Below, in pieces: positions 11,960-23,106 of a stretch of 64,000 nt of DNA. The position numbers and the translations under genes are program-made. The DNA is from Sipunculus nudus (lineage: Eukaryota; Annelida; Sipuncula; Golfingiida; Sipunculidae), in assembly GCA_026874595.1 (NCBI GenBank), contig CM049317.1:47082401-47146400 (forward strand). The letters run 5' to 3'. Position 1 is the stretch's first letter. Each line of letters opens with the position of its first letter. The notes beneath the pieces are model-generated. The model was given only the letters and a program-made list of their open reading frames with translations. It was not told the DNA's origin and ran no database searches.

Positions 11960-12620
11960 AAGGACCCGACCATGGGTGTTAGTATGAGGTCAGGAGGAGA
12001 TACTATACGTACAAAATCCTGTGGACAGGAACCTAGGTGCAACATTAGACCAGAAAAATCAGTGGACCAACATTTAACTTACAGGTAAGATTTACATCTC
12101 AAAGATAAAATCTCACTCCCGAGATCCGTGCAAAAGTGTCCACGCTACAGTCACATCACACCTGGGTTATCACAGTGGCCTTCTCCTGGGCCTTCCTGAC
12201 AAGAAGCTAGCCACACAAGCTTCGGTTGGCAGAGAATAATGCTGCTCAACTTCTTACTGGCGCAAAGCGCAGAGATCACATCGCACCTGTGCTATACAAT
12301 CTTCAGTGGCTACCAGTAAGGCAATGGATCGTGTTCAAGACCTTTGTAACTACACGTATGGCCTTCCGTGCTGACATATCACCAACTCATCTGAGACAGC
12401 TTTTCACACTGTACCAACCTCGTACAGTATTAAGCTCTTTTTCAAACCCATGGAAACGTGGGATACCACGGTCCACAAACAAATAAGGTGTCGGATCCAT
12501 ATAATAACTTGGTACCAAATAATGGAATGAACTTTCATCTGACCTTCGATCTCCGATGTCGCATCATTCAATCAAGAAGCACTTGAAGACCTTGTTGTTT
12601 TAACTAGTGTTCGAATAAAT
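11960..12620 (+). mobile_element. Non-LTR retrotransposon 3' fragment (CR1/L2/Rex-like RT C-terminus)
   Basis: Conceptual translation over several frames gives the order seen at the C-terminal end of reverse transcriptases of CR1/L2-type LINEs: a NLGATLDQ-like block at about 12,030, a Tyr/Leu-Gly-Leu-Pro-Asp-Lys block at about 12,190, NAAQLLTGAKRRDHIAPVL at about 12,235 and LQWLPVRQWIVFK at about 12,305. Degenerate terminal sequence follows to about 12,610. Frames shift several times and stops occur, so it is a dead, 5'-truncated copy. The only long uninterrupted stretch is 12,226-12,486. The catalytic YxDD region is not present. Confidence 0.75.
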
Positions 12621-14055
12621 ATAGCATTTGGCCATCATTACAAGAACAAAGTGCAACGTACTTATTTATCTACTTTAAATGTAACTTTATTTTTCGTTAT
12701 TATTTTAAATTTTACTGCGCATAGAAAAACACGTATTTGCAGGTTTACATCTGGATTCATTTGCAGCTTAAGCTACTGTTACACACTATTACTTTTCGCT
12801 TCACGTCCGTAACCGGTGTTTCATCAAATCATTAAATACAAATTATTTTCTTCCTTTTTTTCCCCCCAGAATTTCATAAATTAAATTGGCCTTTACAAAC
12901 ACAATTTCTGTTGACGACGAATGTCACTAAATGATTGGGTCTCTTATATTGCAAAAAATTGTATTCACCATATTTCAAATGAAAAAATCAAATAAAATCT
13001 CATTCGTACAGACGAAATTCCTGATGAAGTCTCCCTCTCATATTTATTGCTTCATTTACCAAAAGTTACAATACAGATTCATTTGATCCAAACGCCGCTT
13101 ACGACTTGTGCATGCTCGTAAAGAAAGCTAAGTCTTTTGCCATGCCTCCCTTCCAGTAATACTTCATGTTCAGAACCTGTTTTATTTTTATAGGACTTCT
13201 TTTAGACTGATCTGAGTTGAATGTCATTAAAAGGGGCCTATTCCTATATGTGAAGTCTATTAACATAAGATAATCCACATGTTATAACATGTGGGGGTAT
13301 TTTAAAAAGATTTAAAACATTCCGACGTTCTTGTATCCTTCAGAACGTAATCATTCCAGCGACAAGTACGTCTAAGAGGCAATGCCGGTTATGAGCACCG
13401 CACGTATACATTATACTGCAACAATAACCAGTAGAAATCGGGTTGGCTATAACCACCCTATTATTGATAGCAGCATTGTTCTGACTGGGAAAAGAAAGCT
13501 TCTTTCGGTTGAACAGACTTAAGCAATTCTTTTAATTCAACACAAGACAAAACTTAATGGTGAATGTTAACCCGGCAGAGGTTTTTCAATACCCAAGCAT
13601 TACCTATTCGAAAAAAAACCATGATAATAATGTTCATAAACACAGAAGACATTTTTCATCATAGACGACTGTGGTGAAAGTGAGATTGCTGCTTAAAAAC
13701 ACAATACAAATTTCTTCATCTCAGACAGTTTGGATATTGAAAATTAATTCTAGCTACAAAAAAAACCTAAAAACAAAAAAAAAAACGAACAACATTTCTT
13801 TGTTCCGTCACAGTTTGGAGACCTCATCTTTGCCACGCCATGAAGAAAAATTGCTGTCTGACAGGAAAGATTCAGTTCAAGTAATGATGATTAAACACTA
13901 TTAAAAACAGTAAACGTAATCAAGTTTAAACAGGCCAAGTCTAGATTAATCGTATGTCCAATCACTAAATAAGCAAAGTGGTTTTGTTAAGGTGCCTGGT
14001 AGATTATATGAAATAGAAAAGTGTATTAAGATTGAACGATTTACAACATGCCTTT
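12621..14055. other. No gene recognised
   Basis: AT-rich DNA with scattered short open frames, including a Lys-rich one at 13,671-13,904. None matches a family I know or has clear splice borders. Confidence 0.55.
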
Positions 14056-14059
14056 AGAT

Positions 14060-14560
14060 ATGAAAAATCTGATGCCGGGGAATACATTTATATATTCTCG
14101 CTGGGTCTGCCCTGCCGGATGATAAATTACTCCTTTCAACCAGGATAAATAGCCAGGAGAGGCATACAGGCAGGTGGGATTCTTATGTGTTATTGGACTT
14201 TTCTTCTTTTAGTAAGGATTTATCTCGTAAGCTTTAGGCCTTGAGCAAGTCGTTTTGCGCATCGGTCTGATCATTAATTTGTCACGACGTTCTCTTGTTC
14301 ATATTTTGTAATCGCAAAACGACAATTCATTTAATGTCTAGACAACAATCATGTTTTTGTACGCTGGCTGCTTCAGCCGGTGATTAGACATAAACCTGAA
14401 GTTGGTAGTGTATGGAATTCGCTGGCATATGTGCGTCATTTTAAATTCACAAGTCTTTAAACATCCATTGTCTGGCAATGAAAAATAAGCATTTTCCGCA
14501 CCATCTTCACAATAGCGTTATCTCAAGCTCCTCCAATTTCAAGTATAAACATTTTTTCTT
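14060..14560. promoter_or_regulatory. Candidate regulatory (enhancer-like) segment
   Basis: The stretch is non-coding, of higher sequence complexity than its surroundings, and dense in motifs resembling transcription factor sites. Examples are homeodomain-type cores (TCATTAATTT near 14,273, CAATTCATTTAATG near 14,325, TGATTAGAC near 14,382), SOX-type ACAATCATG and CCATTGTC, and an E-box-like CATATG. This is a motif impression only. Conservation with related species would decide. Confidence 0.2.
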
Positions 14561-14595
14561 TCTCAGATGTGCATTCTAAACTCAATTACAATAAC

Positions 14596-14675
14596 CAGGG
14601 GCGGATCCAGGTAGAAAAATAGGGAGGGGGTCCGGACCCCCTGGACATCCCCCCCCCCCCCCGGATCCGCTTCTG
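14596..14675. mobile_element. 80-bp foldback element with hAT-like ends
   Basis: Left end CAGGGGCGGATCCAGG and the inverted right end (read on the minus strand as CAGAAGCGGATCCGGG) form imperfect 16-bp terminal inverted repeats beginning CAG. That is the style of hAT-derived MITEs. The interior is only a G-run and a C-run that pair with one another. No 8-bp target duplication is evident. Confidence 0.6.
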
Positions 14676-14903
14676 AGAACTCAAGCTTAGGAAAGGCGTC
14701 CATGCATCAGGGAAGACTCAATTGTAAAGAGCAACGGTTACTTTATTCCCCATGTTTATCTGTTATAAACCATAATGTCGAGTGTGTTCTGTGTATTTTT
14801 GTATGTGGACCGGCTCCGCTCAAGTTAAATGTTTCTTACGGCTGAGTGAATTCTACCATAAATCTGTATTGTGTGAATTCCTATTGTGTTTATTGAATCT
14901 TAC

Positions 14904-14904
14904 C

Positions 14905-14986
<82 letters not shown>

Positions 14987-15005
14987 TTATATATATATAT
15001 ATATT
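14904..15005. repeat. (TA)n microsatellite
   Basis: About 100 bases of TA with GTATA and TTTA interruptions. It causes the Tyr-Ile run in the open frame at 14,782-15,033, which is not a gene. Confidence 0.95.
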
Positions 15006-15955
15006 AATAGCGAATATGAATCATTGTTCGTGAATCATAACTTATAATTATTCAGCCTAATCTTTAAAATGCCAATCTTATTGCAATATTATATTTATTA
15101 TTATAATAAAAAATTAATACATTTGTAAACATTACCGATTTGACTGTAAAAACTTTTTACACTTAACTTTTAACAACATCTATTACAAAAAAATAACTAC
15201 TGAACAAAATGTGTCTGTGTGATTAAGTGAACGGTAACAAAAGAAGGACTAAATCTGTGCGAAACAGCAATTATTGAGATGTAGAATAGCGCTTCCGCCC
15301 GCCGTCCTACTTTAAACAGAAGTATACGATCCATTCATAAAACGGAGTGTGTCCGCTGGACAGAAGACTACCTCAGGAATGGCATTACTGTAGTCTGATC
15401 CATTCCGACACTAGAGTTAAGCAATAATTCCAAATTTAAGGGCACTAGTTACTTGTGAATAAAAAAAAAAGTAAAAAGTAATTACGACAACACACAAGAT
15501 GAGGCAGAACCAAATAATTATGTCGGCTGACTCGGAACAACGCCGCGTACGGGAGCCGAGTTGTGTCCTCGAAAAATGTTCCTCACTATCCAGAAGAAAG
15601 CTCAGATATTCTTACATTCCGGCATATAAACACCTAGTAGGCGCTAGAGCATTTCTAACATTTTCTGCCATGAGGAATCGTTTATTCTTACAGCCGGTCA
15701 TATCAGCTTCGAAGAAAGACGGTGCAGCCTTTATATTTCGTTATATCAGAGGCATTCTTAAATCCCCCATAACAGTCCTCAAAAGAGAAGGGTGCCTTCT
15801 TCACATCTATATACAATTTCTTCGTATTTCAAGGAAACTAAGCATTCCTTTCATCCGACCATGGCATTCCTCAACAAGAATAAGATGCATTCACTACGTT
15901 CTGCATGTCAGACAAGCTCAACGGAGAAGATGGATCTGATCAACCCTGAGACGAT
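15006..15955. other. Flank of the 44-bp minisatellite with decayed units
   Basis: A 146-codon open frame (15,499-15,939) starts here but resembles no known protein. From about 15,690 onward the sequence contains barely recognisable versions of the 44-bp unit found downstream, for example CCATAACAGTCCTCAAAAGAG followed by CTTCTTCACATC near 15,765. This suggests old, decayed edge copies of that array. Confidence 0.45.
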
Positions 15956-15959
15956 TACA

Positions 15960-16890
15960 GCCCTCATATCAATATATATCAACCCTCAGAAAAGTCAGGG
16001 AATTCCTTTTAGCTCGTCATGTCAACCCTCAGAAGAAGTCAGGGATTTCCTTACATCTCGTCATATCAACCCACAGAAAAAGTCAGAGAATTCCTTACAT
16101 CTCGTCATATCAACCCACAGAAAAAGTCAGAGAATTTCTTACATCTCGTCATATCAACCCTCAGAAAAAGTCAGAGAACTCCTTAAATCTCGTCATATCA
16201 ACCCACGGAAAAGGTCAAAGAGTTCCTTATATCTCGTCATGTCAACCCTCAGGAAGAAGTCAGGGAATTCCTTAGATCTCGTCATATCAACCCTCAGAAA
16301 AATCAGAGAACTCCTTATATCTCGTCATATCAACCCACAGAAAAAGTCAGAGAATTCCTTATATCTCGTCATGTCAACCCTCGGAAGAAGTCAGGGAATT
16401 CCTTACATCTCGTCATATCAACCCACAGAAAAAGTCAAAGAATTCCTTACATCTCGTCATATCAAACCACAGAAAAAGTCAGAGAATTCCTTACATCTCG
16501 TCATGTCAACCTTCAGAAGAAGTCAGGGAATTCCTTACATCTCGTCATGTCAACCCTCAGAAAAAGTCAGAGAACTCCTTACATCTCGTCATATCAACCC
16601 ACAGAAAAAGCCAGAGAATTCCTTATATCTCGTCATGTCAACCCTCAGAAAAAGTCAGAGAATTCCTTATATCTCGTCATGTCAACCCTCAGAAGAAGTC
16701 AGAGAATTCCTTACATCTCGTCATGTCAACCTTCAGAAGAAGTCAGGGAACTCCTTATATCTCGTCATATCAACCCATAGAAAAAGTCAGAGAACTCCTT
16801 ACATCTCGTCATATCAACCCACAGAAAAAGTCAGAGAATTTCTTACATCTCGTCATATCAACCCTCAGAAAAAGTCAGAGAAGTCAGGGA
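15960..16890 (+). repeat. 44-bp minisatellite, about 21 copies
   Basis: The unit begins CTCGTCATATCAACCC and continues with CACAGAAAAAGTCAGAG and AATTCCTTACAT. Copies vary at a few recurrent positions (ATATC/ATGTC, CCACAG/CCTCAG, AAAAAG/GAAGAAG, AGAG/AGGG). Because 44 is not a multiple of three and the unit lacks stops in every forward frame, the array reads through as a 390-codon frame (15,792-16,964) whose peptide repeats every 44 residues. I regard this as a consequence of the repeat, not as evidence for a protein. Units in the middle are most alike and the left edge is decayed. Confidence 0.95.
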
Positions 16891-18985
16891 ATTCCTTAGA
16901 TCTCTTACCTCAAGTAAGGACTGACTGTACTCTTCGTCACATCATATTTAAAGGAAAACCGTGATTTACTTGAAAGTAGTCATATTACCCCCCAGTCGGA
17001 GACAGCATCCGTTTAACTGATGGGCTACCAGGAATCCTAATCAATATGTGATGCGTAATATATGAAACATTGAAAATCTTACGAGGTGTGTCTACAGGAT
17101 GCTTAGACTGTTTCGATATGGTAGTTCATCATTGCTAGAGTCTTACATTACGTTCAATGCATATGAGCATATTATGTCTAGCCATAATAGGTTTGATATT
17201 TTCTTGAATGGAAAACAAAAAATCCAGACAAAAGATATTCCTTATATATAATTAGGATATATTATTTAATGTTATAAATGTCTCAACTATCTTGAAAAGG
17301 TCAGTTTATTATAAGATAATGTGTTATAGTATTAACATCATTTTTTGTACTTAAGAGAGTGGCATGGGAACGGTTGCAAACAGATTTACGATCAGCTAAA
17401 AGGCCCATGCATAATAATTCATTTCAATGGAAGGCGAGATCTCAACCAAGCCAACGACCTCCATACCACAGTACTCAATGCTTCGAGAATTGTGCTTCCG
17501 AGGCACCGGCCATTTAAGCGGGTTGTGTTAAACACAAAGTTGATTGATTCAACATGCTAATCAACTGGTTTAGTTACAATCGATTCTTCATGAAACAGGC
17601 AGTGCGTGTCAAATTTTTGATATTATGGAACAGTGAGCAGGTGATTGAATGCTACGAACGTAATTAACCGTTTTCGACAGATCCACTTCAGAGGTTGAAT
17701 AAAATCAGATGTTCCCGATATCATATGGGAAATGGTGGTGCAGGATAAATATCAGTACACGAGATTAATGCAATTAAAGGATTGGAATTTTATCAGACTG
17801 ACAAGAAAAGAACTGAAGTTGATCTTACTTTGCACTGTCCGGTCTGCAGGCAAGGTTTGGTGATATACACTTGACGACGAGGATACAAACGTCAAGTGGC
17901 GGTCCGGTCTGGCTGCTGTCGGGAGGTTTCTGAAAACCACGGCGCTCCTAGCTTAACATATACATAAGAGAAAAAAATCTGTAATCATCCTCTTCTGGAG
18001 TCAGGAACCGAGAGGTCGTTGATGTTTAATATGTCTGCAGCAGCTCTCGCTCGATACACCAATTGGATCTGGCCTTGTCTCTTGTCCCCTTATGTTTGAG
18101 ACAGTATAGCCAATACCATGCAGCCTCACACGACTGTCCTCCACTCGGACAATTCCTTATACCGATTTTAATATGGTTTACAGCCATATTCGCAGTCTAA
18201 CAGTATATGCAAGCCTCCAAAACCGCTACATCAAATGACGGGACTTGTCTGGGCTGTATGCCCAGTTCTTGTTATACCGGTACCATGGCTGGTCCTAAAA
18301 AAACTGGCCTTGGTTCAATATGATTGTTCTGTTGTTGTAACTCCGACACGCTCCAATCCTCACCATTAAGTAGATGTTATCAGTTGCCACATGCCCAGTC
18401 ATCTATTTTAATGTTAAAAACGTGCACAGCAAGGCTTACCGTGACTCATCCTCCTATTATAGCTGAATGGCTGGGGTTTTTACCGTCACTCTGCGGTAAA
18501 CAGCCACTCAGTCAAGTCGCTCCACAAGGTCAAGGACTACCCCTCTGGTTTTATGGTGGCCTTCAGTGGATAATTTAAGCAGATTACATTTTTGGGAGAT
18601 ATATTATATTAATGGTCAAGGTAGAACATCAACCTTAAGAATTAATTCATGGAATCCTAAATTCTTTAATAGCTGCGTACATTATTATTCTAGGAATGAC
18701 ATGAAAATTAAATTATAAGAAATCTATCTCTATAACTGCAAAATTACATTAAAAAAATGCAGGAACATAAAGTAATACATTTTCAGCGGAAGACAGGCAT
18801 GTACTGTGTGATGATGAGACTAAAATCAATTCTAAATTCAGACTGTCCTTAAACAATTTTGTTAATTTCAGACGTGATTTTTTCAATGTTGCATATTTAT
18901 ATGTTTTATGACTGAATATTCGATTTACGTAGTGTCAGCGTACTTAACACTGTATCAATATTGATAAAATAAATTGGACAAAATA
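16891..18985. other. No gene recognised
   Basis: Open frames of up to 84 codons exist (17,345-17,560 and 18,324-18,578 on plus; 17,752-17,940 on minus). None resembles a known family, and I find no repeats or RNA genes. Confidence 0.5.
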
Positions 18986-18989
18986 AATA

Positions 18990-20340
18990 TAATTGGATGG
19001 TTTGCTGGTGCTTATGTGTCATTTAATTCATGAGGTTTTCATGTTATCACTTTGTAATAGAAGTTTGTTGGTTTCTAGTACCAACATGGTCATTTTCATA
19101 AATGTATGGGATTTTATTCATTTATTTCGGACAAATCCTAGCAATAGAGTACATCTTTATCTTGGAAGTTTACGAGTGCCTATGTTATCTCATATATATT
19201 GTTTAAATTGCTAACGTTTCTTTTTTAATTTTGTATTACGCTGCTCATGATTCACTTTTAGAATAGTGTTTGCAAACTGGCCAATTGTCTAGTAATTTTG
19301 TTCGACATTTCATGTTTCCTTGCAATTATTCAGCTAAGGCTTATTTTTTCCCTGCCAAACCTTTTGTTATTCCCTTACACTTGATTGTCATTATTCGTTC
19401 TTACTTATCAGAAGGACGTTTTCCTGTACTTATTATTGAATTGACCATTTCTTATAGGACTCGGGTATTTAATTAAGTGCTTATGTCATTTGCTCGTCTT
19501 TGGCGTTGCTTACATTTTCATTTATCTTAGGACGTTGACTTTGCTTTTTTTATTCTACCTTTGAAGCTTGCAAGTTCTTAGTCATTCATATTGAACTGGA
19601 AGTCAACGAATTACATTCTGTTTCATTGTTCTTAATTTTTCCGGATCTTAGAGTTCTTGTATTTTAATTTTGATTCTGATTTTAGAGGTTTTTATTGTCT
19701 GTTTTTTTTTCTGTAAGATTTTTTTAACTTATGTTTTCATCTTGTTATAGGTTTTCAACTTGTTAAATACATTTTTATTTTTATTTTTACTCTCAACCAA
19801 ATACGGTTAGTTAATTTGAGCGAGTTCAGTTAAAAATTGTCATTTGGATATAGGAGGTTTTCTAAAGCAAATGTGTTTTTAATTTTTATTGGAGTGTTAG
19901 TGAAATACTTCCTGTTCATTTATAGTTTTGTTTGTTTTATAAGGTTTGAGAATTCTTATATTTTCATTTTGGATTTATGTGAATTGTCCATTTTACAGAG
20001 CTATACTTTCACTCGTGCTTTCCTCTTGGCATCGGTTTTCAAATGTTTATATATTTTTTTAATCTTTTCGGATGTGGAAAATTATTGACTCTAATTTAAT
20101 TTTGATATTGTAGTTGTCTTTATGGGCGATGTCAATGGTGCCATTTTGAGGTCTCACTTCGATGTTGATGGTTTTCCAAAAGCTTATGTTTTCTTTTTAA
20201 TTGATGAGGTCCATCAGTATTTTACTTTCATTTTTGGAAATTTTAGGAGGATTTCTGGTACTGCTGATTTCATTAGATTTAGGTGTTTGATACACTGCAT
20301 GTGTGATTATAATGGTTTTATAGGTTAGCAGCGTTCTAGA
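18990..20340 (+). repeat. T-skewed decayed repeat tract
   Basis: About 1.35 kb shows strong T-over-A asymmetry on the plus strand. Motifs recur at a spacing of roughly 300 bases, such as TTTTCAT(C)TTG-ATAGGTTTTCAA near 19,735 with CTTTCCTCTTGGCATCGGTTTTCAA near 20,015, and GTTTTCCAAAAGC near 20,170 with GGTTTTCTAAAGC near 19,855. Several frames of 70-80 codons are open because T-rich DNA lacks stops in some frames. I read it as degenerate tandem repeats of unknown origin. Confidence 0.35.
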
Positions 20341-21008
20341 ACAGTAACAATCAAGTGTAAAAGGGTATCCAAAAATGTACTCATCATCATCATCTCTTAT
20401 TGCCAACATTAAATTGCTGAATTCTGTGGTTGCCTGTTTCAAATTCGCGATATTCAAAAAAAGGAAATTATCGCAAAAAAAATAAACATCGTGAATAAGC
20501 GGCCCCATCGTCGAAGGCAAGTTAAAAGATAAAATATATATATTACAAATAACTTAATCTTACCCGAAAAATAAAAAAAAATATTTCAAATAATATTATA
20601 CCTTTCAAATTATTTGCCATTAATTAACATCAGTTGTTAACGTCAACGTATGTTGTTTGTATAAGAGTGAAAGAAAATTAGTAAACGAAGATAATGAAGA
20701 AACTTAAAGAAGTATAGAAGAAGAGGAACTGAAAGAGAAATGAAGGTCATGGGATTAGATTGCTTTTCTTTATAGCATTGTTAGAAATTGAAGATTCATT
20801 GCCTGAACAGCGCTGGGTCTGAGTGAGTGTAATTTATACCAAGGTGTACGTGGAAAGGAGAAAAACTTTAGCAGTTGAGGCGAGCGCGGACAGGGTTTTT
20901 AACATTATATTTCTCTTAAATCCATACCAAAGTTCAGGCAAAGAACACCTCACCTATACAGCAAAATCATAATAATTTTGGTCAATTATATATATATATA
21001 TAATTACT
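20341..21008. other. No feature recognised
   Basis: AT-rich DNA ending in a short (TA)n at about 20,988-21,002 that immediately precedes the inverted-repeat arm. Confidence 0.55.
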
Positions 21009-21513
21009 TGCCTCACTTCACCCGTCCCACTCTGATTTCGGCGGATACACATAGTTGCTTTTCGCCTACCCGTATTCTAGTTTGCCTTTTATATTATGTG
21101 TATTTTTATAGCATAAGTGTATTTTATAGCATATGTGTATACAACTGAAATGTTCACTGGACCCAACCCTATTAAAAATCAACATACTGTGCAGAATTGG
21201 CATCCTGGTAAAATATCTTTGTGATAAATAATAAAATAATAAAACCACGAAAAAAAAACCTTTTTCCCCTGTTTTGTTCCAGCATCGCACGTGTACCCCG
21301 ACCAGTCCAATTGTGCCCCAGAGAACAATAGCATCAGTGTCAGTCATTTACTTGCTCTCCCCGATACGCACAAAGGATAATCTCGTAATCCCGTAAAGCC
21401 TCGGCTTTTAAAACCATGCCGTTAGCTTCATTCTTACAACATTCACCTGAGGATCGGGTCGCATCCCGTGAAACAGTTTGTAGTGAATTTGCAGTGTTGT
21501 TTCTCTCCATCGT

Positions 21514-21561
<48 letters not shown>

Positions 21562-22802
21562 GGTTATAGCTTGACAAATTTGAGTCCTGGCTAATTTTAC
21601 GGACAATGATGAAGCAAGCGGAGGTGGTCATGCCAGAGCGTCCAAGGGCCACTCGGTTTCGAAAGATGAAAACTTTATCTTTATCTTTAATATTTTAAGT
21701 TATTTTGACTCTCGATTGATTCATTTTTGTAAACATTTTTATTAATTAAACAAAGGTTCACTGCTGGTAGATGTTTTTGACAATTTTTAATATCTTTTGT
21801 GCCAGTCGATGGGTTGCAAATGTAAGCTTTGTGCCAGCCGGCAGAACACCGTCCCGGCTACCCCCGAACGGCGCGACCGGCGTGGCTATAACCCTTATAT
21901 ATATTGTAACAGGTGCCCTTTTTATTGTGCACATGGATGTTCCATGTGATGTTGGCATTTGGTTTGTGTGCCACGCCTAGCTCATGTTGTAGCGGCCTCG
22001 CCTTGCCGGATGGTGCAGGCTCAGTTTAATCCACATTGGTTGAACCCTAGATACACAGCGTTCTTTGTTCTAGTATGTTCTTTAAACGTGTGTACTTACA
22101 GCTGTCTTTTTGTTGTGTTACACGGGCGTAACTCATGTTGTGGCTGCCTCGCCTGGCCGGGTGTTGCACTCTCAGTTTAATCCGTACTGGTTGAACTCTC
22201 GTTGTCATGCTAGCTTGGGGCTTTCTCGCCTGGCCGAGCCCGGGCGAGCTCACGTGTGAACTCTAATATGTTGAGACACGGCATTCGTTGTTCTTGTATG
22301 TTCATTGAACGTGTGTACTGTGTTTGATTCCTTAGAATGTTTCGAACAATGGAAGGTTCTCGGCTGGAGGTGAAAAGTTATAAATAGGGGCTGTGTTTTA
22401 GAGCCGAGAGAGAGGTGAGAGAATATTCCAGCGGACATAGAAGCGTGTATGTCAGTTTGTGGTACCTATTTCGATAAGTGCAGCAATTATAGATTTTCTT
22501 CAGATTTTCTTCTGGATTTGTGACGAATCTTATTTGGTCTTCAGTTTACTTTCGGGATTGTTACAAGAGCTTTAACTTGGACTGTTATTCTCTGAGAGAA
22601 TTTGTGTAAACTGTTCGTCCGGCTTATACATTTTAAAGGACTTATCTCTGTGACAGTGGTGGTATCCAGGTACTGTGCACTTTGTTTATATTGTGTGATT
22701 GTATTGATTTGTTGTTATACTGCTGTTATACTATGTAATTGTATTGATTTAGTGTATTGTAATGTTAGGGTTGTTTTAAGAATAAATTATAGTTATTTGT
22801 TA
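21009..22802 (+). repeat. Left arm of large inverted duplication
   Basis: This 1.8-kb arm is repeated in reverse orientation at 24,615-26,294 with high identity. It begins at TGCCTCACTTCACCC and contains about 0.9 kb of flanking sequence, including a (TA)n tract at 21,519-21,558, then most of an LTR. Differences from the right arm include a segment of about 60-65 bases (about 21,262-21,322) missing from the right arm, a 40-base (TA)n against 66 bases, and an extra repeat unit of about 76 bases within the LTR at about 22,160-22,236. The arm stops inside the LTR at TATTTGTTA. Confidence 0.93.
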
Positions 22803-22941
22803 ACAAAAAACAACTGACTTCTTTATTCATTCCCCCAGACATTTTACGCTGCCTAGTGTTACAGAATCTGATTTTTTATCTCCTTGGCAAGGTTTTTGTT
22901 CATCACGCATACGTGATCTGCTGATATTAGGTTCCGTAACA
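21905..22941 (+). mobile_element. LTR of a Ty3/gypsy-like retrotransposon (left copy)
   Basis: The element starts TGTAACA and ends CGTAACA, the usual TG...CA form. It is followed after six bases by a primer-binding site. Inside are a TATA box (TATAAATA at about 22,378) and a polyadenylation-type AATAAA at about 22,781. The U3 part carries about three related units of 75-150 bases around CTCATGTTGT-GCCTCGCC and CAGTTTAATCC, which look like enhancer repeats. Length is about 1.04 kb. The 5' boundary is inferred from the TG motif and could differ slightly. Confidence 0.7.
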
Positions 22942-22947
22942 TAAAAT

Positions 22948-22965
22948 TTGGGGCTCGTCGGGGAT
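22948..22965 (+). promoter_or_regulatory. Primer-binding site resembling tRNA-Pro type
   Basis: TTGGGGCTCGTCGGGGAT lies just inside the LTR. It matches the 18-base complement of the 3' end of tRNA-Pro at all but two positions. In LTR retrotransposons the PBS primes minus-strand DNA synthesis. Its position, a few bases after the LTR, supports both the LTR end and the plus orientation. Confidence 0.75.
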
Positions 22966-23106
22966 GCTTAATAGTTTCGAAAAATTATTAGGACTTGACC
23001 TGGACACATTGTTTTATCATATGTTTACAAGATTACATATTGTTTACAATACATTGTTTACAGGATTTATCTCAGTGGTTTTTTGTTATTGTTTTAACAT
23101 CTTTAC

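Noticed and set aside
15960..16890. CRISPR array
   Set aside because: Repeats are contiguous and degenerate without unique spacers, and the DNA is clearly animal nuclear sequence.
15792..16964. 390-codon open frame as a repetitive protein gene
   Set aside because: The frame is generated by a 44-bp minisatellite that has no stop in any forward frame. Variation between units shows no codon pattern, and no start, splice or signal features support it.
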